Part shown: positions 17,450 through 25,358 of the stretch, piece by piece
How the letters are laid out: each line of letters opens with the position of its first letter
Numbering within the stretch: position 1 is the stretch's first letter
Source: Undibacterium umbellatum
Lineage (GTDB): Bacteria; Pseudomonadota; Gammaproteobacteria; Burkholderiales; Burkholderiaceae_D
Direction: 5' to 3'
Assembly: GCF_014284125.1 (NCBI RefSeq)
Contig: NZ_JACOFX010000019.1
Coordinates: 48,141-112,140 of the forward strand
Length of the DNA: 64,000 bases
Notes under the pieces: model-generated
Told to the model about the DNA's origin: nothing
What the model saw: the letters and a program-made list of their open reading frames with translations, nothing else
The model's database searches: none
Translations under genes and position numbers: made by a program

Positions 17450-18310
17450 ATGTGGCGGCATGAACTTGATATGGTGTCCTCTCTCGCTTGTGAAAGTGCG
17501 ATTGCCGCACTGAGTGATATGAGTAGAATCATCTCGGGGAATGCAGGTACACCAGACCCATTGGTGTATTCTGGCTTGTCTTATGCGACTGATATGTTGC
17601 GTGTTGCTGGATTCGTGGCACCGACCACTTTTGCGAAAGAAGTGCAGCAAACGTTTTCGCAAGCTAGACTGGGTGCAAGGGAAGTCCGAATCTTTAAACG
17701 TGCCCTGATGATACTGACTTCTTATTTGAGGGACGCTGTCCATCTTGGTGCGGGGCCGACACTGTTTTTTTATGAAGAAGCCTTGCTGCTATCGGATGTG
17801 TCAGGACGTCCACCACCGCCTTGTGGCAATTTTTATGCTCCCTTTCTGTTTTGGGACATTGAAGAGGGCTTGAGTGGCTGTTTCCGGGATGCAGCTTGCG
17901 GCATCTCGCGTGATGCCTATCAGGCTGCAATACTGGCATTTTTGCGCAAGCAGGATAGTGCAGGGCTTGAAGCAATGGTGCATGTGCTGACGGAAATGGC
18001 AGAGAAAAATGAAAGTACGTGTAGTTACTCGTTGTGCAGGGTGCTGGCGGCTTTTTTTGGAGCAATAAGCTGTAGAGCTGCCTCCCTTAGTCAGGACGAA
18101 ATGCACTTGTTTTCTATGGTGGATAGCGTTTTCTTTAAGCAGGCTGGACAGGGGCATCTTCCCGAACCAGTCTTTATTTCTCGTCTATTGCATGTGATTG
18201 CCAAGTCAACGGCAGATTTATCCACGGTACGTGAAACTCAGATATATTTTAATCTGGAAGGCTTGTTGTCCGGTGCTTTTCTGGGATGCCGGGAATCAAT
18301 CCGTGCATAA
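17450..18310 (+). CDS. Orphan protein resembling the N-terminal region of ChpA/PilL
   Basis: The 286-residue soluble helical protein has the pattern seen in the first Hpt-like region of ChpA/PilL-type chemosensory kinases: a helical bundle (LSYATDMLRVAGFVAPTTFA, EVRIFKRALMILTSYLRDA), then a Leu/Phe-rich stretch and an SDVSGRPPPP linker. The phosphorylatable His of a real Hpt is not evident, and no kinase or receiver domain follows. It is thus either a degenerate stand-alone derivative or a different helical family. ATG 17450 is chosen for GCGGA/AAAAGG upstream; a TTG at 17429 is less likely. The resemblance is from memory and weak. Confidence 0.5.
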   Translation: MWRHELDMVSSLACESAIAALSDMSRIISGNAGTPDPLVYSGLSYATDMLRVAGFVAPTTFAKEVQQTFSQARLGAREVRIFKRALMILTSYLRDAVHLGAGPTLFFYEEALLLSDVSGRPPPPCGNFYAPFLFWDIEEGLSGCFRDAACGISRDAYQAAILAFLRKQDSAGLEAMVHVLTEMAEKNESTCSYSLCRVLAAFFGAISCRAASLSQDEMHLFSMVDSVFFKQAGQGHLPEPVFISRLLHVIAKSTADLSTVRETQIYFNLEGLLSGAFLGCRESIRA

Positions 18311-18366
18311 TATGCCTGCGCAGTGATAATCTTTTATGGTGTTTAACGCTTTGTTTAGGAGGATGT

Positions 18367-18600
18367 ATGGCATTGCCCGTGTTGGCCGGTATGGCCGCAA
18401 AATATGTAGGTTCGAAAGTGATTGAGCATGGTGTTGAAAAACTGGTTGAATCTGTCATGTCATCAAAAGAAGGTTCGGGCCTGCTTGATAAAGCTGGGAA
18501 GATGGATGTGCCGTTTGGACCATCGAAAATGATGATGTCAGCAATTGCTGAACCACCTGTCAAATCACTGGTAAGTGGCAGCGCATTGTCGATGAAGTAA
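18367..18600 (+). CDS. Small hypothetical protein, 77 residues
   Basis: The start is well supported: TTAGGAGGATGT lies directly before the ATG. The product begins with a short hydrophobic/Ala-Gly segment (MALPVLAGMAAKYVGSKVIEHG) and continues as a polar helix with Lys, Ser and Met. It has no known domain. The gene overlaps nothing and follows the ChpA-like gene by 56 bases, so they may be cotranscribed. The strong ribosome site argues for high expression. Confidence 0.6.
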   Translation: MALPVLAGMAAKYVGSKVIEHGVEKLVESVMSSKEGSGLLDKAGKMDVPFGPSKMMMSAIAEPPVKSLVSGSALSMK

Positions 18601-18779
18601 GTAGCTCAGGTTTTCCAGGGCAGAAGTGTTACTGAAGCAAACTCTGCACTGATCAGGGCGGGCTTTTATTGTAATCAGGAAATTGCTAAGCGATTGCGCG
18701 GATTGCGTTGCATGTCGCTGGCTTGTTGAGTCATTCTCTATCCGTATTCAATGCCAATTTTGCCGGATTGGTCCATTCC

Positions 18780-19109
18780 ATGAAAATGTCAGATCTCGTT
18801 TTGCAAGCCAAGATTTGGTTGTTCTTGGCAACACTTTGGTTCTTTGCAGCAGCGGTGGAGCGCTTCAGCTATCCTTTCCGGTATGAAGGGGAGTTGTTGG
18901 CTAGCCAAGTGTCACATCCAGCCGGTGATTGCAAAGGATTGGAGGCAAAAACCGTGATTGCCTGGCGCTTGTCCAGCGACAAGAAAAGTGTGGAATACAA
19001 ATGCCCTGCTTCACACCCATGGCCATTCTATGCAACCAGTTCCAGTACCGAGATACCCAAGGCTGTAATGCAAGTTATTGCGGACAGGAAAAGTGGTGCG
19101 GCAAAGTAG
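18780..19109 (+). CDS. Hypothetical single-pass membrane protein, 109 residues
   Basis: The N-terminus is MKMSDLVLQAKIWLFLATLWFF, giving one membrane helix (about 10-28). A presumably periplasmic domain with two Cys (in AGDCKGLE and EYKCPASHP) follows that could form a disulfide. ATG 18780 is chosen because the upstream extension to 18,708 begins with TTG and adds no conserved features. The family is not recognised. The gene converges with the next one, whose stop is 13 bases away. Confidence 0.5.
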   Translation: MKMSDLVLQAKIWLFLATLWFFAAAVERFSYPFRYEGELLASQVSHPAGDCKGLEAKTVIAWRLSSDKKSVEYKCPASHPWPFYATSSSTEIPKAVMQVIADRKSGAAK

Positions 19110-19122
19110 CGACTGCACCAGG

Positions 19123-20001
19123 CTACATTTTGGGAGTGGCTGGTGACGTGGCAAGTGGTTCAAGTTTTTGATTGAGTTTTTGATTAATTAACTCAAATAG
19201 CTCTGGTTCCACTTTTGTCCAATTGTCACCATTGAGTGCGTTGACAGGGGCACTGTCCTTGTCGCTGACATGTTGATATGGACCAATTGCAGTGAACTGG
19301 GAAAAACCACCTGCATCGCGGCGCAAGGTGAAGAAGTCACCCTCTGCATCTTTGTAAGTGCGTTCTGCAAATTTTTCGTCACCATCGCTGCCGTAGCCAA
19401 AATCAATCACTTCCAGTTTGGCAGGCATGATGCCACTATCGATATTGCGCTGATGCATGGCAGTATCTTCACGTTGCAAGATGAAGTTGACTTGAAAGCT
19501 GCCACCCAGCATTGCACGTTTGGATATTTCTGACAGCGCGTCAGTGATCAAAGAGGCAGCGTTGACGTTTTCCAATGCAACTTCGTGAATATCTACGCTG
19601 ATTTGATGCGCGGTCTTGTTGCCGTCCACGACCGGACTGACCGTGATGGCAACATTGCCGAATTTTTCCAACTTGTCGACTTCAGCACGAATTTTATTGT
19701 AGCGTTCAAAGATGTCGGTGCTGATCAGGCAGGCACCAGTGACGGTCACTGCAAGTTCTGGCTTGACTTCAAGCACGCCTTTTTCGCGCAAAATGTTGGC
19801 GATCTCGACTCGCGCATACATTTGAATTTGTTTTGGGTCGTCAAAGTAGAGACTCCCCGAAAGGACGCGATCCTCTTCCGACTCAATATACTCAAAAATG
19901 CGGTCTAGCTGCCCTGGAGAAACAAACTCGGGGTCAACTCCATTACGGCGAAGTACATCAAGAATATCCTCCTCCGTAAGCTCGATAGTTGAACCACTCA
20001 T
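19123..20001 (-). CDS. Hypothetical acidic protein, 292 residues
   Basis: The protein is soluble and acidic, with no signal or membrane helix. The N-terminal third is helical (IELTEEDILDVLRRNGVDPE, IFEYIESEEDRVLSG). The rest looks alpha/beta (VAITVSPVVDGNKTAHQISVD). The ribosome site is excellent (AGAGGACAAAG before the ATG). No family is recognised. Its place inside the accessory zone of a secretion locus makes a substrate or a cytoplasmic accessory protein possible, but nothing in the sequence decides this. Confidence 0.6.
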   Translation of the reverse strand: MSGSTIELTEEDILDVLRRNGVDPEFVSPGQLDRIFEYIESEEDRVLSGSLYFDDPKQIQMYARVEIANILREKGVLEVKPELAVTVTGACLISTDIFERYNKIRAEVDKLEKFGNVAITVSPVVDGNKTAHQISVDIHEVALENVNAASLITDALSEISKRAMLGGSFQVNFILQREDTAMHQRNIDSGIMPAKLEVIDFGYGSDGDEKFAERTYKDAEGDFFTLRRDAGGFSQFTAIGPYQHVSDKDSAPVNALNGDNWTKVEPELFELINQKLNQKLEPLATSPATPKM

Positions 20002-20750
20002 CTTTGTCCTCTTGCTTTATCCAAGCAATTTATTATTTTTAGCACGCGAGATATTACGAAATTAAAGTAGGAAAGTCAAACGTGGATTTTCCTACCGCGA
20101 GTAGTACTGTATTCTGGCCATGTATTACTTCAACTGCCTGCCTCATCAAGCCATTTAAACTATTTAATGACCATGTTTTTTTGATTTGGCATTTGTCATA
20201 TCAAACGAGGTAAGTGCAAATAGTTTGTTTTGGTCATTCCATTCGTAGATTGGGGTGTTTTGCAGATTTTCAACAGTCGACTCACGCAAGCGTATCATTT
20301 CCAAATGGTCTTAAAAACCAGGCGCTGCTCGAAATTAAAACGTCTTGCAACTGATTGCGTTGACACCGTTTTTCCTAGCGGAATTCTGCTAATACTTATC
20401 CATCAATCGTATTGTCGGATATCTGCGCCGTCTTGGCATGTGGACTATGTCAGTCTTACAAAATGTAACACAATGGCGTCTGATATTTGACTCAAAGGCC
20501 ATAACATTGTCAGAAGTGAACACAGCGTTGCGCGCATGTATCGCACGTTTATTTACTTGTAAAAGCGAGAAAGCCAGATCGCTTGTTGCACGTCTGCATA
20601 TTTTCAGAAGCATGAATGTTGTTAAGTGTGTATGTGGGTTACAGAGCTACCCTTAATTCAGAATATACTAGAACTCCTTTCGCCAATTTGCTCATTTTGT
20701 TGAAATGAGTGTCAGTCTGTAGTCATCGTTTTTGTTGAGGAAACCTGTAA
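20002..20750. other. 750-bp intergenic region between divergent genes
   Basis: No gene is supported; short frames here lack ribosome sites and family features. A hairpin (GTAGGAAA at 20067-20074 with TTTCCTAC at 20088-20095) lies upstream of the minus-strand gene and could be an operator or a leader structure. The region must contain the promoters of both flanking genes. Confidence 0.4.
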
Positions 20751-21524
20751 TTGAAATCAAGTAAACCTGTGCCTGAAAAAGTCAAGAAAGTGACTGCGCG
20801 GCGTAAGTCACCTGCCAAGGAAGTGGTGGTGGATGAAGTATTTCCCGAACTGATGATAGTCGGGACCAATATCGCAAAAAATAAAAGTTATTATCTGGCC
20901 CAAAAAGCGCTGATACAACGTGTGGCACATGGCGTGTATATCCCCACAGACAGGATGGCAGATGGTAAAGCCATTTTGATACGTCATGCGATCCGTCTGG
21001 CCAGCCTGCATTTCAAGAACGCAACGGGTTTGTGTTACTCGAGTGCATTCACGCTGGAGGCGATTATTCCGGAATCTGGTCCGCCTCTGGTATTTGTTGC
21101 CGGTGAATATTCGTATGGCCTGGAGTTGGGAGAGGGCGATATCAAGCTGATGTTGGTGCAATCCCTGCATCCCCCGTACGAAATGCTCAAAACCAATGAC
21201 GAGTACGAGTTCTACGAAGACAAAATATGTTCTGACCCTATCGGTGAGTTTGTCGTCAAAGTACCTCGCCCTGAACTTCTGGTTTTACATAATTTTGAAC
21301 GCGTTAAAGAATGGTCGGAAAAAAAGATTGCAAGCGGGCACTTGAAGAAGTTCGTCGCCTGGATAGTTGATGCGCGCTATGGCGGTTCCATTCCCGCATT
21401 TTCTGCAAACTTTGCTGAGCTGGCGATCAAATGCAATCGTTTGGAAGAGCATGATCATGCCGTCACAGCCCTGCTTGCAGAGGGCTATCCCATGTCTGAA
21501 AGGTACTTGCGGAAAATCGTTTGA
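20751..21524 (+). CDS. AbiEi-like (winged-helix antitoxin-type) protein without toxin partner
   Basis: The 257-residue protein has a basic N-terminal tail (about 1-25), then a winged-helix-like part ending ALIQRVAHGVYIPTDRMADGK. An AbiEi-type domain (LASLHFKNATGLCYSSAFTL, and PELLVLHNFERVKEW) follows. AbiEi proteins are DNA-binding antitoxins normally paired with the nucleotidyltransferase AbiEii, or fused in kinases of the HipA class. No such partner follows here. The start is TTG 20751, with TTGAGGA ten bases upstream and no ATG available. It could act as a stand-alone regulator of the nearby genes. Confidence 0.5.
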   Translation: MKSSKPVPEKVKKVTARRKSPAKEVVVDEVFPELMIVGTNIAKNKSYYLAQKALIQRVAHGVYIPTDRMADGKAILIRHAIRLASLHFKNATGLCYSSAFTLEAIIPESGPPLVFVAGEYSYGLELGEGDIKLMLVQSLHPPYEMLKTNDEYEFYEDKICSDPIGEFVVKVPRPELLVLHNFERVKEWSEKKIASGHLKKFVAWIVDARYGGSIPAFSANFAELAIKCNRLEEHDHAVTALLAEGYPMSERYLRKIV

Positions 21525-21881
21525 CTTTTGATTTTCATTCGCCTAAACTTTGCCTCATATATGGGGGTGGTGCTGCTGCCTGCGCCACAAAATGCGAATT
21601 AAAAGTTGATGATTTCTTTGTCTTGCCCATGCATGGAGTTGATACTCTCACTATGTATGGATGGCAATCAACTGGATAGAGATGTTTTGGCTTCATATGG
21701 TACGCCCGAGTTTCAGGGCGGTTATATGAGCTGCACCTTGAGTCTGCATTCGTCCGGCTTGCTGCCAGGTTGATCCTGGTGTGCAAATAAAGCTGGCGCA
21801 TTCACCAATTACATATATCTGCACTAAACAGTGGGGGCAGCCAATGGCTGCTTTTTTATTTACTTGCTAAGAGTGTCTGCA
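21525..21881. other. Intergenic region between the AbiEi-like gene and the next operon
   Basis: No gene is supported. A terminator hairpin lies at its 3' end (21837-21857), only 24 bases before the following gene, so a promoter within the hairpin-to-gene space is unlikely. Transcription of the next operon must start either before the hairpin, with readthrough, or very close to it. Confidence 0.45.
21837..21857 (+). terminator. Terminator or attenuator hairpin just before the icmS-icmV operon
   Basis: GCAGCC (21837-21842) pairs with GGCTGC (21846-21851) around AAT, followed by six T. This is a canonical intrinsic terminator, placed 24 bases before the preferred start of the next gene. Confidence 0.75.
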
Positions 21882-22343
21882 GTGAGTCTGGATTCGAATT
21901 TGCGCACAAGTGAAGTGACTGGGGCCATCCAGGCTGCAGAAAAAATTACGCTGCAAAAGGCGGTGCAAGTCTGCGTGCAATATATGCTGGATGTGCAGAT
22001 GGAGTTGGACGCTGAAGTGATTGCGCCGTTTTGTTTTCATAACTGCATGATATTTCTATCGAGATCAGCAGGGCAGTTGCAGGTGGATGTTGCGGTATCA
22101 GAAGCGGTGGTCATGGACTACGACATCAAATCCCTGCACATGAACACGCGCTATGTCATGAATGAAATGATTGCCCATGCAGTCAGATTGTATGGCTCAG
22201 ATGGGCATCAGGTATTTGCCATGGCTTTCCTGTTCCGCGATGGTTGTGGTTTGGTGAAGCTGGAGCAGGCAGGCGGTTACGCGGTAAATTTAATAGAGCG
22301 GGTGCCGGTATCGCTGGATTATCAAATCGGATTTGCTGCATAG
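21882..22343 (+). CDS. Hypothetical soluble protein, 153 residues
   Basis: This is the first gene of the run leading to dotM and dotL. It is soluble, with no signal or membrane helix. It has mixed alpha/beta character (VQVCVQYMLDVQMELDAEVIA, VMNEMIAHAVRLYG, FAMAFLFRDGCGLVKLE). The size and context suggest a small cytoplasmic T4BSS protein such as a chaperone, but no match is recognised. GTG 21882 is chosen because AAGAG lies nine bases upstream; longer readings start inside the terminator hairpin. Confidence 0.55.
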   Translation: MSLDSNLRTSEVTGAIQAAEKITLQKAVQVCVQYMLDVQMELDAEVIAPFCFHNCMIFLSRSAGQLQVDVAVSEAVVMDYDIKSLHMNTRYVMNEMIAHAVRLYGSDGHQVFAMAFLFRDGCGLVKLEQAGGYAVNLIERVPVSLDYQIGFAA

Positions 22344-22354
22344 AGGAGTGACAG

Positions 22355-22969
22355 GTGAGAGCTTTTTCAATGATAGTAGTGATGGCTGCGCTGGTTGTAT
22401 CAGGCTGCACCACGCGACAAACAGTACAGTATCGCGAAGTTATTCCGGAAAATAATTTCAAAGGCATCGTTGAGGCGCAGGCAAAGCAGTCTTCACCGTT
22501 CATGAGGAACTTGCAACTGGAACCAGCGCAATCTGCCGATTTCGTCAAAATAGATCCGGTGACTATGAATTACGCCTGGTTTTATGAGCGTGGACAAACC
22601 ATGGGGCAACACCTGGATGCATGGGCGCATCGCTATGCCTTCCGCTTTGAATCACGCATTCCACTGGGCTGGGACCCGTATGTGCAATCCGATGGCAGCT
22701 TTGTCGGCAATTTGTATTCTGCCATAGAGGATTTGGCTTATTTTTCCGATGAGGGAAAAAATAATTTCCATCAATATCACGACACCAAGCGACTGCGTAC
22801 AAAAAGTGTGCAGATCACGATATTTGAAAAAGAGCGCTATCTCCGTATCGAGCTGAGAGATGCCATGGCCGAAGCTGCAGAAGCGCAACGCGATGAGCAA
22901 GAACGTCTGGCAGCGGAAAAAGCGGCTGGAAAAACAGCCTTCGCTGATTACTTTCGTTCAGGTAAATAA
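22355..22969 (+). CDS. Lipoprotein with TcpQ/PilL-N-like (N0-type) domain
   Basis: The 204-residue lipoprotein has the signal VVMAALVVSGC with lipobox VSGC. Residues about 75-165 (MGQHLDAWAHRYAFRF, GSFVGNLYSAIEDLAYF, VQITIFEKERYLRI) follow the pattern of TcpQ/PilL-N domains. The C-terminal tail is a charged helix (AEAAEAQRDEQERLAAEK). The GTG start is well supported by AGAGGAG seven bases upstream. It may be a second DotD-type component of the outer-membrane ring, or an analogue of DotK. The domain call is tentative. Confidence 0.55.
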   Translation: MRAFSMIVVMAALVVSGCTTRQTVQYREVIPENNFKGIVEAQAKQSSPFMRNLQLEPAQSADFVKIDPVTMNYAWFYERGQTMGQHLDAWAHRYAFRFESRIPLGWDPYVQSDGSFVGNLYSAIEDLAYFSDEGKNNFHQYHDTKRLRTKSVQITIFEKERYLRIELRDAMAEAAEAQRDEQERLAAEKAAGKTAFADYFRSGK

Positions 22970-22974
22970 GACCT

Positions 22975-23694
22975 ATGGTTTACGCTGCGTCGTCCTTCTT
23001 TATCCTGGGTTTGCTATTGTTGGGCGCACGCATGTATGCGCCTGCCGGCAACAGCAAACATGATTTTCTGCAATATGCTGGCATGGGCGCTCTGTTCATG
23101 ATTTTGCTTTCTTGTGTTCTGGTCGCTTATACCGGTGTGTCCGGTGGGAATAAGGAAATGCCAGTCGCCCTATCCGGCGATTTTGGTTTATCTGGCGCAA
23201 GCGCCGCCAATCGCGGCGCCCAGACTGTGGATAGGTCCAGCTTGGGTGGGAATCCTCCAGATTTCCCCAATAAGAATTCTGTCGCTGCACCCACCGCAAG
23301 TGTGCAAAATCCTTTTGGGCAACAGGATGCAGCCAGTGGTGTGCCGTCGGTGTTTTCCCTGGCACAGTCCAGCCAGATTTGTGCAGGTTTTTCGGATATT
23401 GCAATGGGCGCGTTGTTAGCGGGATCTAACGGTGAGGCATATGCACCTTATGAAGAAAAAGCCAGGCGATTAAGTGAGCAAGTCATGCGTTTGCCATTTG
23501 TGCGTGAAGCGGGTACCAAGCCGATGCAGAACATCAGCAACTTGTTTGCCACTCTGATTGAAGACCAATACTACATCTCTCCACAGAACCGTGCAGTGCA
23601 ATTGGGTCTGATAGGCAAGGTCGATAAAAAGTTGGCATTGGATGCCATGAATCAAGTTTGCGAACTGAAAATCCTGGAGATACGTAGCAAATGA
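22975..23694 (+). CDS. Hypothetical membrane protein, 239 residues
   Basis: Two N-terminal membrane helices (about 3-20 and 35-53) precede a Gly/Ser/Pro-rich linker (60-115) and a helical C-terminal domain (about 125-239). Two Cys (SSQICAGF and NQVCELK) could form a disulfide if it is periplasmic. The family is not recognised. It starts five bases after the lipoprotein gene, and its stop overlaps the next start in an ATGA junction. It is therefore firmly part of the T4BSS operon. Confidence 0.55.
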   Translation: MVYAASSFFILGLLLLGARMYAPAGNSKHDFLQYAGMGALFMILLSCVLVAYTGVSGGNKEMPVALSGDFGLSGASAANRGAQTVDRSSLGGNPPDFPNKNSVAAPTASVQNPFGQQDAASGVPSVFSLAQSSQICAGFSDIAMGALLAGSNGEAYAPYEEKARRLSEQVMRLPFVREAGTKPMQNISNLFATLIEDQYYISPQNRAVQLGLIGKVDKKLALDAMNQVCELKILEIRSK

Positions 23695-24254
23695 CTGCAC
23701 TAGCCAGTACCAATGCACTGCCTTTGTTGAGCCGGACGATGGAGTCCCTGCTTGCGCCACAGTACATTTTTTTTGCTAATAACGCCGATGGTCGCGTGCA
23801 TGACGGCATCGTCTATGGGAGCAGCGAAAATGACTGGGTCTATGGTGAGGATGGGTTGTTTCCTGCCATGCTTTACCTGGCTGAGCGGCATTACAAAGAT
23901 AGCTTCTTCGAGGGTGATTATGCAATTCCACCTGAAAATGGCACGCTGGCGCAGAGTTTTGGTATCGACTGGATTCCTGATCCCAGCTTTCAGAGCCGGA
24001 CCGGCTACCGTGCACAGATTTCGGAGACCGGTTTGCAAGTATCCCCTTCCGTAATTCTGTTGTTTGTACACGATGCCATAGAGCGCATGCATCAATACAG
24101 TTACAGAAAAGTGAAAGACTGGCGTTTTGAGATAGACGATGGACGTTTGCTGGAAGAGCTGGAAGAGAAGAAGATAGTCAATGCCAACGGTTTGCTGGAT
24201 TTGTTCCAGATGGTACTTGCTCCTTTACCTGAGCCAGAAACTGAGAATACTTAA
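23691..24254 (+). CDS. IcmS-like secretion chaperone (tentative)
   Basis: The 187-residue soluble, acidic protein shows two stretches that line up in order with Legionella IcmS as I remember it: GEDGLFPAMLYLAERHY (IcmS: GLLPAIAKRADQL) and VSPSVILLFVHDAIERM (IcmS: VTPNVLRLLCMTDVMNEL). IcmS with IcmW forms the adaptor that brings substrates to DotL. The product is longer than IcmS (114 residues) by an insert between these stretches and a charged tail. Synteny agrees, since icmS lies near icmP and icmO in Legionella. The start overlaps the upstream stop (ATGA). Confidence 0.5.
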   Translation: MTALASTNALPLLSRTMESLLAPQYIFFANNADGRVHDGIVYGSSENDWVYGEDGLFPAMLYLAERHYKDSFFEGDYAIPPENGTLAQSFGIDWIPDPSFQSRTGYRAQISETGLQVSPSVILLFVHDAIERMHQYSYRKVKDWRFEIDDGRLLEELEEKKIVNANGLLDLFQMVLAPLPEPETENT

Positions 24255-24277
24255 TCGCACTTTTGTGTGGAGTTCCA

Positions 24278-24820
24278 ATGACGGAAAAAAACGAAGCATC
24301 GTCCTTAAGGCGCAAACTTGTTCCATCTGGTGATGCCAAGAAGGTGACTGGCTTTACTCATAGTGCATTCAAGCGCTTGTTTACCAGCGTTCGTTCTGAG
24401 CGTGAAGAAAGCTTCAATGAAGCCAGGGAACGTTTGGGCTGGACCGAGGATGACATAGCCGGATTTCTGGAATACAGGAAAAAAGAAACGACTATCTATG
24501 CGCTGCTGACAGCGGTGGCTTTTCTGTTTGCCTGTGGCGCACCTTATTCAGAGAATCCCTGGTCGCACCTGGTAACTTCGCTGGCAGTCATGCTGATGAT
24601 AGGTACCAGATGGCTGGTTGCTCATTTCCGTCTGACCCAGGTACGTCATCGTGCACTGCTCTCGTTTGCTGAGTATCTGGGTGTTCTGTTTCCCTTTCTG
24701 TCTGAAAGTGTCAAGGAGATCAGTGAAGGCTTGAGTGAAAAAAAAGTTGTCGATACCAGTAAGCGCGCTGATGAGTCAGCTAAGATCGTCGACTTGAACA
24801 AGAATCACAGTAATCATTGA
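24278..24820 (+). CDS. icmV: IcmV-like inner-membrane protein
   Basis: In the 180-residue protein, a basic N-terminal region with FKRLFTSVRSEREESFNEARERLGWTEDDI matches the SFxEAxxRLxxSExDL segment of IcmV. Two membrane helices (about 73-90 and 97-113) and an HFRLTQVRHRALLSF segment (IcmV: HFWYFQIKxRKLG) follow. IcmV is a small T4BSS inner-membrane protein encoded beside dotA in Legionella; here it is with dotM and dotL. ATG 24278 is preferred for TGGAGTTCC just upstream. Confidence 0.68.
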   Translation: MTEKNEASSLRRKLVPSGDAKKVTGFTHSAFKRLFTSVRSEREESFNEARERLGWTEDDIAGFLEYRKKETTIYALLTAVAFLFACGAPYSENPWSHLVTSLAVMLMIGTRWLVAHFRLTQVRHRALLSFAEYLGVLFPFLSESVKEISEGLSEKKVVDTSKRADESAKIVDLNKNHSNH

Positions 24821-24830
24821 GGTCAGGTTC

Positions 24831-25358
24831 GTGGATGTCTATATTTCGCCAGCAGATACCATGTCAGAACCTGCTTTTTATTCATGCGTTAAAGGCGCTG
24901 CTGAGTATTACAAAGTGCCATCGATGGCACTGTTGGCGATTTATGCGCAGGAACGTGGATCTTCTGCGCGCACTTCTGACAATGCAAACAGGACAAAGGA
25001 CTATGGTCGCTTCCAGATCAATGATGCAAGCTGGAGGCAGTATCTGGCAGAACATCGTATTTCCTTAGACCGGGTGCTGAAGGATAACTGTCTGAATGCC
25101 TATGTAGGTGCGCATATTTTCAAACTCAGGTATGCCACATGCAAGTCGGATGTGTGGTGTGCAATAGGTTTATATCATTCAGCCAACGAACCTTATCGCT
25201 CATCTTATGTAAGTAATGTGTACAAGAAGTATCAGGCAATTCAAAAAGATAGAGAATTTTTGAACTGGTTCCGGTCGCTGGCTGTATACGATGCCAGCTC
25301 AGGTAAATGGGAATATTTAATCGCAGGAGCAGGGCATGCCGCCACCACAAGCAGGTAA
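24831..25358 (+). CDS. Lytic transglycosylase, IagB/TrbN type, no signal peptide
   Basis: The 175-residue enzyme has the transglycosylase SLT fold: catalytic Glu41 in AIYAQERGS, then DYGRFQINDASW and GLYHSANEPYRSSYVSNVY. Such enzymes open peptidoglycan locally for assembly of envelope-spanning machines; IncI plasmids carry an equivalent. No signal peptide is visible, because the protein begins directly with MDVYISPADTMSEPAFYS. The GTG start has GAGGTCAGG upstream. A misplaced start seems unlikely, since the upstream frame runs into icmV. It overlaps dotM by 23 bases. Confidence 0.82.
   Translation: MDVYISPADTMSEPAFYSCVKGAAEYYKVPSMALLAIYAQERGSSARTSDNANRTKDYGRFQINDASWRQYLAEHRISLDRVLKDNCLNAYVGAHIFKLRYATCKSDVWCAIGLYHSANEPYRSSYVSNVYKKYQAIQKDREFLNWFRSLAVYDASSGKWEYLIAGAGHAATTSR

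Noticed and set aside
20230..20656. Short plus-strand frames in the 750-bp gap
   Set aside because: They overlap each other, lack start signals and show no protein-like pattern.
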